Positions 58,865 through 64,000 of a stretch of 64,000 nt of DNA are shown in pieces. The stretch comes from Rhizobium sp. CC-YZS058. GTDB taxonomy: Bacteria; Pseudomonadota; Alphaproteobacteria; Rhizobiales; Rhizobiaceae. Under the pieces are notes generated by a model. That model saw only the letters and a program-made list of their open reading frames with translations. It was not told the origin of the DNA and searched no databases. Location: positions 3,064,001 through 3,128,000 of the forward strand of contig NZ_JAYESJ010000001.1 in NCBI RefSeq assembly GCF_034720595.1, read 5' to 3'. Within the stretch, counting starts at the first letter, position 1. Every line of letters begins with the position of its first letter. The position numbers and the translations under genes are program-made.

Positions 58865-60907
58865 TCAGCCGTGCCCAGCGCTGCGGCTCTGCTGATACTG
58901 CTGCACGCGGCTCTTCAGGGCCTTGAGATCCGAGCGCAGCCGCGCGACGTCGGACGACGCGTCGCGTCCGGAAAGCTCGCCCCGCTGGCGCGCGGACAGG
59001 GCGGAGAGCGCTGCGGCGGTGGCGGTGACATGATGGGCGGAGGGCTGGCGCGGCTCGCGGGTGGGTGGCACCGGCGGCAAGGGACCTTCCGCAGCCCGCA
59101 CGACGCCCGAGGCGGTCGCGGGTCTTGATGGTGCGGGCGCGCGAACCGGGCTCGCCGTGGAGAGTCCTTGGTTTGCGGCCGGACGGCGCGGCCGGGCGGG
59201 CGGCGGGTTGGCCGGTGCGGGGTCGCGCGGCAAGGGGTGCTCCATTGCGGAGGATATGCCCTGGCGGCTGCGGCGATAGCTGTCCTTGAGACTGCGGACG
59301 ATGCCGAGCAGGACGCCGAGGCCGATGCCGGCGGCAAAGCCCGCGAACACGCCGCCGACCACGATCACCTTGCGCGACAGCCCGGTCGGCTGGATCGGCG
59401 GCTCGGCCGCGGAAATGACGCGGATATTCTTGGAGCTGAGCTTTTCCTCCTCCCCTGTCTCGCTGGCGCGCTTCAGAAAGGATTCGTAGATGGTGCGCGT
59501 GGCATTCGCCTTGCGCTCCAGCTCGCGCAGCTGGATGAAGCTCGCGGAGGCATTGACCTGATCCGCCTTGCCGGCGCTAAGCTGGCGCACGAGATCCTGC
59601 TCGGTGGCGATCGCGCGGTTGAGCTCCGTGCGGGTAGAGGCGGCGATGCGCTTCAGCTCGTTGTCGATTTCCAGCCGCGCGGAGTCGAGCGCCTGGCTGG
59701 CTGCCAGCCTCTGGGGATGGCGCGGGCCGAGGCTGGCATCGAGCGCGCTCAGCTGGGCGCGCGCCTGCGAATATTGGGCCCGCAGCTCCTGCAGCGTGGC
59801 GGAGGCCACCTCTTCGGGGTAGGCGCCGCTCAGAATGTCCTTGAGCTGGGTGCGGCTGGCCATGTCCACCTTGGCCCGCGCCTCGGCGATACGGCTGCGC
59901 ACGGCGGCCACCTGCGTGTTGAGCGCCAGCAGCGTCTGGTCGGAAATCAGCTGCCCGCCGGCCCCGACGATATCGTGCTTGGCCTTGTAGTCTTCCACCG
60001 CACCTTCGGCCACGTCGAGCTCCTTGCGCAGCTCCGCCAGCCGGGTATCGAGCGCGGCGGTGGTGCGCTGGAAGAAGCCGGATTGCGCGGCCTGCTCCTC
60101 GGCGAAAAAGGTGGTGACGATGCTGTTGGCAATGCGCGCCGCCTTGGCCGGATCGCGCGATTTGACGACGACGCTGACGATGAAGGTCTTCGGATCCCGA
60201 AACACCGAGACGGCATCGGAGAGCGTATCGAGCGTGCGGGGGTTCACCCGGCTCTGCGGCTCCGGCTGCGGAGCCGGGTCCGACTGGCTGCCGGACAGCA
60301 GGGAGGTGACGGCGCCGATGCCCGGCAGTCCGCTGCCCCCGGCCGCCCTGCCCTTCGCCGAGCCGAATTCGGGGTCGTTGTCGAGGTCGAGCGCGGCGGC
60401 CACCTTGTCCAGTACGGTGCGCGAACGCAGAACCTCGAGCTGGCTGTCGATCAAGGCCAGGATCGCTTCCGTCGCCAGCGCATCCTTGGAAAGATCGGAA
60501 TCGGTCAGCCGCACTTCGCGCGGGTCGATATAGAGCTTGCTTTCGGCGAGATAGCTATTCGGCGTCGTCAGTGCCAGCGCCACGCCCGCCACCGCGCCGA
60601 GCACCGTTGTGCCGATGACGACGCGGCGCAGCCGCCAGACGCTGTCGGCAATGGTGCCGAGGTCGATCAGCGGCTGGTCGCTGGCCCGGCGATTGCGCGG
60701 CTCGCGCCCGCCCGCTTGCTGAGGGGGCGCCTGCTCGGGAGGCGTCTGCTGTGTGGGCGACGGTTCTTGGGGCCGAAGAGGCGCGGCCTCGGCCGCAGAC
60801 GACAGGCGCGGCGCGGCCGGAGCGGAAGCCGGCTCGACCGGCGGCGGCGCCAGATCCAGCAGCGAGCGGCGAGCGCTTTCCTTTTTCGGGTAGTGCGGAT
60901 CGAACAT
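58865..60907 (-). CDS. Wzz/GumC-type polysaccharide chain-length protein without kinase domain
   Basis: The 680-residue inner-membrane protein has a Pro/Ala-rich cytoplasmic head (about 1-75), TM1 (about 93-113), a Wzz domain with YIDPREVRLTDSDLS, a long coiled-coil periplasmic part with a GNVR-type motif, and TM2 (about 505-525, VIVVGGVFAGFAAGIGLGVLLG). After TM2 comes a Pro/Ala-rich tail and a short coiled coil near the end, in place of the BY-kinase domain found in ExoP/Wzc. It would control polymer length in exopolysaccharide export; it faces a divergent flippase gene. Confidence 0.85.
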   Translation of the reverse strand: MFDPHYPKKESARRSLLDLAPPPVEPASAPAAPRLSSAAEAAPLRPQEPSPTQQTPPEQAPPQQAGGREPRNRRASDQPLIDLGTIADSVWRLRRVVIGTTVLGAVAGVALALTTPNSYLAESKLYIDPREVRLTDSDLSKDALATEAILALIDSQLEVLRSRTVLDKVAAALDLDNDPEFGSAKGRAAGGSGLPGIGAVTSLLSGSQSDPAPQPEPQSRVNPRTLDTLSDAVSVFRDPKTFIVSVVVKSRDPAKAARIANSIVTTFFAEEQAAQSGFFQRTTAALDTRLAELRKELDVAEGAVEDYKAKHDIVGAGGQLISDQTLLALNTQVAAVRSRIAEARAKVDMASRTQLKDILSGAYPEEVASATLQELRAQYSQARAQLSALDASLGPRHPQRLAASQALDSARLEIDNELKRIAASTRTELNRAIATEQDLVRQLSAGKADQVNASASFIQLRELERKANATRTIYESFLKRASETGEEEKLSSKNIRVISAAEPPIQPTGLSRKVIVVGGVFAGFAAGIGLGVLLGIVRSLKDSYRRSRQGISSAMEHPLPRDPAPANPPPARPRRPAANQGLSTASPVRAPAPSRPATASGVVRAAEGPLPPVPPTREPRQPSAHHVTATAAALSALSARQRGELSGRDASSDVARLRSDLKALKSRVQQYQQSRSAGHG

Positions 60908-61069
60908 GAGTGCTCGCGGGCCTGCAGCGCGGGATGATGAAGGGACCTTAAGCAAACATGCCCAACAAAGCGTTAAGACGCGCCCTTCGAGACAATCCGA
61001 ACGAGCAGCGTTAGAGGCTTTTAAGCTTTGCCGGTTAGAAGGGCGTGGAGACAGGAACCGCCTTTCGTG

Positions 61070-62332
61070 ATCACGCTCGCTAAGACAGTCTATGGCCGGC
61101 ACGGCGGCCTGATCCGCGCCTATATGTCGATGGTCAGCGGATCGGCGGTGCGGCTGGCGCTGTCGCTCGTCTATTTCATCTGCATTGCCAACGTGCTGCC
61201 GATCAGCGATTTCGGCCTGTTCGCCACGGCGTCTGCGACCGGGGTCATGGTGTCGCGCGCGCTCGCCTTCGGCTTCGTTTCGCCGCTCTATCGCGTCGCC
61301 ACCGTCAAGCCGCGCCTGGTCGGCACCTATACACTCGGCTTCTTGGTGGCCGGTCTTCTGTCCCTGCCGCTTGTGGCCGCCATCTGCGCCGGCATCTTCC
61401 TCGTCCTGTTTCGGGGCGATATGGCAGCCGGTGTCTTCCTGCGCTTCATGCTGGCCGAGATCCTCTGCTGGCGAGGGCTCGAAGTGGTGTCGATCGTGCT
61501 GAACGGCCTCGGCCGCTTCGGCCTGAGTTCGATCATGGTGGTCATGGGCACGGCGCTGCGCACGCTCGCGGCCCTGGCCTTCGTCGCGCTGTCCTACAGC
61601 ACGCTGTCTGATTGGTCCTGGTTCTATCTTGGCGCCAATTGTCTCGCGCTCGCCATCGCCATCATCCACTTCTACCCGCGCCGCCGCTTACGCTGGCAGC
61701 CGCGCCTCTATGTACGGCGCTGGGCCGACAGCGTGACGGTCGCCGGCGCCGAGATTCTCTTCTACGTGCAGTCGGAATTCGACAAGCTGGTGGTGCTGGC
61801 GATCGGCGGCCCGGCCGTGTCCGGCATCTATGCGATCATCATGCGGCTCGCCGATCTCACCGCCCTGCCGGTGCGCTCCTTCAACATGCTCCTGGTTCAG
61901 GCGATCATGCGGGCGCCGAAGACGCTCGACCGCCCCTTCGCCCGGCCGCTGATCGAGCTTGCCATCGCCGGCGTCTCCTTTGCGGCGATCTTTTCGATGG
62001 CGCTGTACCTGAAGATCCTGCCGAACGGGCTCGGGCGCAATGTGTCCGAGATCGCCCCCTTCGTGCTGATGATCCTGCTCGTGCCGGGCTTCCGCAATCT
62101 GGTCGAATATCACTCCGAATTGCTCTACGCGACCGGCCGCACCGTGCGCCGCGTTCTCAACCTGGCGCTGGTCGGCGCGTCGAAGATCGCCCTGCTCTGC
62201 GGGCTGATGGTCTGGAGCGTCGAGCCGACGCTCTGGGTGCCGACGCTGAACGGGGTCTATTTCGCCCTCTACCTCGCCTCCGCCCTTCTCACCTATCCGG
62301 CGATCGCCAAAGCCGGCGCGCGGCCGATCTGA
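61070..62332 (+). CDS. Polysaccharide flippase-like membrane protein (Wzx/MOP superfamily)
   Basis: The 420-residue protein has about 12 predicted helices and the look of oligosaccharide flippases (RAYMSMVSGSAVRLALSLVYF at the start). It would move lipid-linked sugar units across the inner membrane. The GTG at 61070 follows AGGAA by 10 bases; a TTG at 61028 or ATG at 61124 are other options. It is divergent from the Wzz-type gene. Confidence 0.8.
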   Translation: MTLAKTVYGRHGGLIRAYMSMVSGSAVRLALSLVYFICIANVLPISDFGLFATASATGVMVSRALAFGFVSPLYRVATVKPRLVGTYTLGFLVAGLLSLPLVAAICAGIFLVLFRGDMAAGVFLRFMLAEILCWRGLEVVSIVLNGLGRFGLSSIMVVMGTALRTLAALAFVALSYSTLSDWSWFYLGANCLALAIAIIHFYPRRRLRWQPRLYVRRWADSVTVAGAEILFYVQSEFDKLVVLAIGGPAVSGIYAIIMRLADLTALPVRSFNMLLVQAIMRAPKTLDRPFARPLIELAIAGVSFAAIFSMALYLKILPNGLGRNVSEIAPFVLMILLVPGFRNLVEYHSELLYATGRTVRRVLNLALVGASKIALLCGLMVWSVEPTLWVPTLNGVYFALYLASALLTYPAIAKAGARPI

Positions 62333-62399
62333 GGTCCGCCGCTGCCCGACCGGGCGCGCGAATGGCTCTCACGACACGGTTTTGAGGGGAAGGACGGCG

Positions 62400-63293
62400 T
62401 CAGCCGGTGAGGGCGAGTGCCGGGGCTTCCTCGCGAACGATCCGGATCACATCCTCCAGCGGACATTCGATGAAGGACTGGATGCCGACCGCGATCTGGT
62501 CATCGGCAAGACCGCGCACGAAGCGGCGCAGACCGTCCGGCCCGTCCGTCAACTGATCGGCGAACCAGACGACGTGGCAGAAGGACCGGTCTGTCGCCCA
62601 ATGCCCCTCCCCGCCCTGCACCTCTTCGGCAAACCGGCCATAGAGCATGTATTCGGAAAAGGCGCGGGCGCGGGTCAGCGCGCGCGGCCAGCTGCAGCCG
62701 TTCACCTCTTCGATCCGCGCGAGCAGCGCCCGCGCCGTGTCCGCGCGCCAGGAGACCATGCTGTCGATATGCCCGGCGGCAGGAAGGCGGAAGGGGCCGA
62801 TGTCGAGCAGGCGGTCGCTGTGCGCGAGCCAGGCGACATGGTCGGAACGGATCGTCGGAACGATCTCGTTCGGCTGGCGGTAGAGCCGCAGGCGCCCATC
62901 GCGCCACAGCGCAGCCGGGTCATAGTCGCGCACGAGGATCACGTCGCTGTCGATGGCGATGATCGCCGCTTCCTGCGCCTGACGGCTGAAGTCGAGCTTC
63001 ATCATCTGCTGAATGTGCCAGCCGCGCAGCGGCTTGCCGAAGGGGGAAAGCCAGATCTTGCGCTTGGGCTTGCGGGGATCGGGCACGGCCCGCAGCCACC
63101 AGGGCAGGAGCGCGCGCTGGTCGATCACCGTGCGGCGGGGCCCGGCAAGCGCGGAGAAGAGCGCGACGTCGCCGCTGTCGACCAGAAGATAGTGGTGCCA
63201 GTCGCCCTGCATGTGCCGGTCGAGACTGTCGCACAAGATGCGGCAGCGCTCGTAATCCGGCGCATAGGACGCGGTCATCAGAGCGGTGGCCAT
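62400..63293 (-). CDS. DUF6492-type putative glycosyltransferase
   Basis: The 297-residue protein opens MATALMTASYAPDYERCRIL and has the Asp motif IAIDSDVILVRDY of GT-A type transferases, then WHIQQMMKLDFS upstream of it. This is the pattern of the DUF6492 proteins in rhizobial exopolysaccharide loci. Donor and acceptor are unknown. It starts 6 bases after the WecG-type gene, in one operon. Confidence 0.75.
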   Translation of the reverse strand: MATALMTASYAPDYERCRILCDSLDRHMQGDWHHYLLVDSGDVALFSALAGPRRTVIDQRALLPWWLRAVPDPRKPKRKIWLSPFGKPLRGWHIQQMMKLDFSRQAQEAAIIAIDSDVILVRDYDPAALWRDGRLRLYRQPNEIVPTIRSDHVAWLAHSDRLLDIGPFRLPAAGHIDSMVSWRADTARALLARIEEVNGCSWPRALTRARAFSEYMLYGRFAEEVQGGEGHWATDRSFCHVVWFADQLTDGPDGLRRFVRGLADDQIAVGIQSFIECPLEDVIRIVREEAPALALTG

Positions 63294-63299
63294 CAGCGA

Positions 63300-64000
63300 T
63301 CAGCCTTTCGAGGAGCTTCGCAGCCTGGCGGGCGCTCCCGGCTGCAGGTGACCGATCGTGTGTCCCGCGAATTTCTGCCAGAGGATGTTGCGGAAGAAGA
63401 TCGGGATGCCGAGAATGTAGCGCCGCCACAGCCGGCCGGGCTCGACCGTGAGGCGATAGAGCCATTCCAGCCGCAGCCGGCGCACGCTTTCGGGCGCGCG
63501 GGGCACCGCGCCGCCCATGAAATCCAGGAGCGCGCCGACCCCCATGACCAGGCGGGCATGCCCGGGCCCGACATAGGTGTCGATCCACTTCTCCTGCTTG
63601 GGCGTGCCCATGGCGATGATGAGGATATCCGGCGAGACGGCCCGGACCTTGGCCATGACCGTGTCGGACTCGGCAGCGTCGAAATAGCCGTCGGCCACGG
63701 GGATGAATTCGTGCCAGGGCGCGTGGCGCCGGAAGCCTTCGGCCGCCCGTTCCAGCACATCCCGCTTCGCCCCGACAAGCGCCACGCGGCGCGGCTGGGT
63801 CATGTAGGTCATCAGCGCCGGCACGAAATCCGTGCCGTTGAGATTGGCGGGAAAGGGCGCGCCGTGCAGGATCTGCGAGGCGATGTCCATGCCGACCCCA
63901 TCCGGCAGCACCACGTGGCGCTCCATGATCGACCGGTACTCCGGATCGTCGACGAGGAAATTGGCATTGTTGGCGTTGAGGAACGAGATCACCGTCTGCC
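63300..64000 (-). CDS. WecG/TagA/CpsF family glycosyltransferase, 5' end beyond the window
   Basis: The visible 233 residues include SFLNANNANFLVDDP, LPDGVGMDIASQILHG, DFVPALM and AMGTPKQEKWI, the core of this family, which adds N-acetylmannosaminuronic acid-type or similar sugars to lipid carriers. A GTG at 63992 opens a frame, but the frame runs on upstream to the window end (QTVISF), and family members have 10-40 residues more, so the gene is taken as cut at 64000. Confidence 0.85.
   Translation of the reverse strand, partial: QTVISFLNANNANFLVDDPEYRSIMERHVVLPDGVGMDIASQILHGAPFPANLNGTDFVPALMTYMTQPRRVALVGAKRDVLERAAEGFRRHAPWHEFIPVADGYFDAAESDTVMAKVRAVSPDILIIAMGTPKQEKWIDTYVGPGHARLVMGVGALLDFMGGAVPRAPESVRRLRLEWLYRLTVEPGRLWRRYILGIPIFFRNILWQKFAGHTIGHLQPGAPARLRSSSKG

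Overview
This window is chromosomal DNA of a GC-rich alphaproteobacterium, almost certainly a member of the Rhizobiaceae (Rhizobium/Agrobacterium/Sinorhizobium relatives). Supporting signs are the iron regulator RirA, the PhyR/NepR general stress response pair, the intact alpha-glucoside operon aglEFGAK with aglR, the Entner-Doudoroff operon zwf-pgl-edd, a phasin gene next to a CbrA/PdhS-like kinase, and a histidine tRNA without the usual extra 5' G. No prophage, insertion sequence, rRNA operon or CRISPR array was seen. The window cuts a gene at each end.

Region 1 (1-10.4 kb) looks like a general-stress-response neighbourhood. A hybrid sensor kinase, a cupin protein, a PRC-barrel protein, a DUF3309 mini membrane protein, a glycine-zipper lipoprotein, the nepR/phyR pair, an AI-2E-type transporter, the ocd/Lrp pair and a previously unlisted 56-residue membrane protein lie together. 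Five exact matches and one near match to the EcfG (RpoE2-type) promoter pattern GGAAC-N16/17-CGTT sit just upstream of six of these genes in the right orientation. No ecfG sigma gene lies beside nepR, which is unusual.

Region 2 (10.4-25.4 kb) holds a RidA protein, a PepSY/OmpR-regulator/histidine-kinase set, a complete dipeptide ABC operon dppABCDF, a LuxR-type regulator with a lone receiver protein, rirA with a palindrome over its promoter, mmsA with a divergent LysR gene, tRNA-His and a phasin. Region 3 (25.7-31.9 kb) carries a very long CbrA/PdhS-like cell-cycle or envelope kinase and acetoacetyl-CoA synthetase; with the phasin this links to polyhydroxybutyrate turnover.

Region 4 (32-44 kb) is a polyamine module: putrescine importer potFGHI, a chemoreceptor, a flavoprotein, then puuA and puuB for gamma-glutamyl-putrescine degradation. 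Region 5 (44-50 kb) is central sugar catabolism zwf-pgl-edd, followed by a HigBA toxin-antitoxin pair whose toxin start looks damaged, and a Bcr/CflA-type drug exporter. Region 6 (50-57.8 kb) is the alpha-glucoside uptake and hydrolysis operon with its LacI-type regulator; its products feed the Entner-Doudoroff enzymes of region 5. Region 7 (57.8-64 kb) has folD and an exopolysaccharide set: a Wzz/GumC-like chain-length protein without a kinase domain, a flippase, and two glycosyltransferases.

Three ABC importers each have the binding-protein gene first, followed by a hairpin before the next gene, a layout expected to make binding protein in excess. Start codons were chosen from Shine-Dalgarno spacing and family alignment by eye; all gene names rest on recognition of sequence and order, not on database searches.
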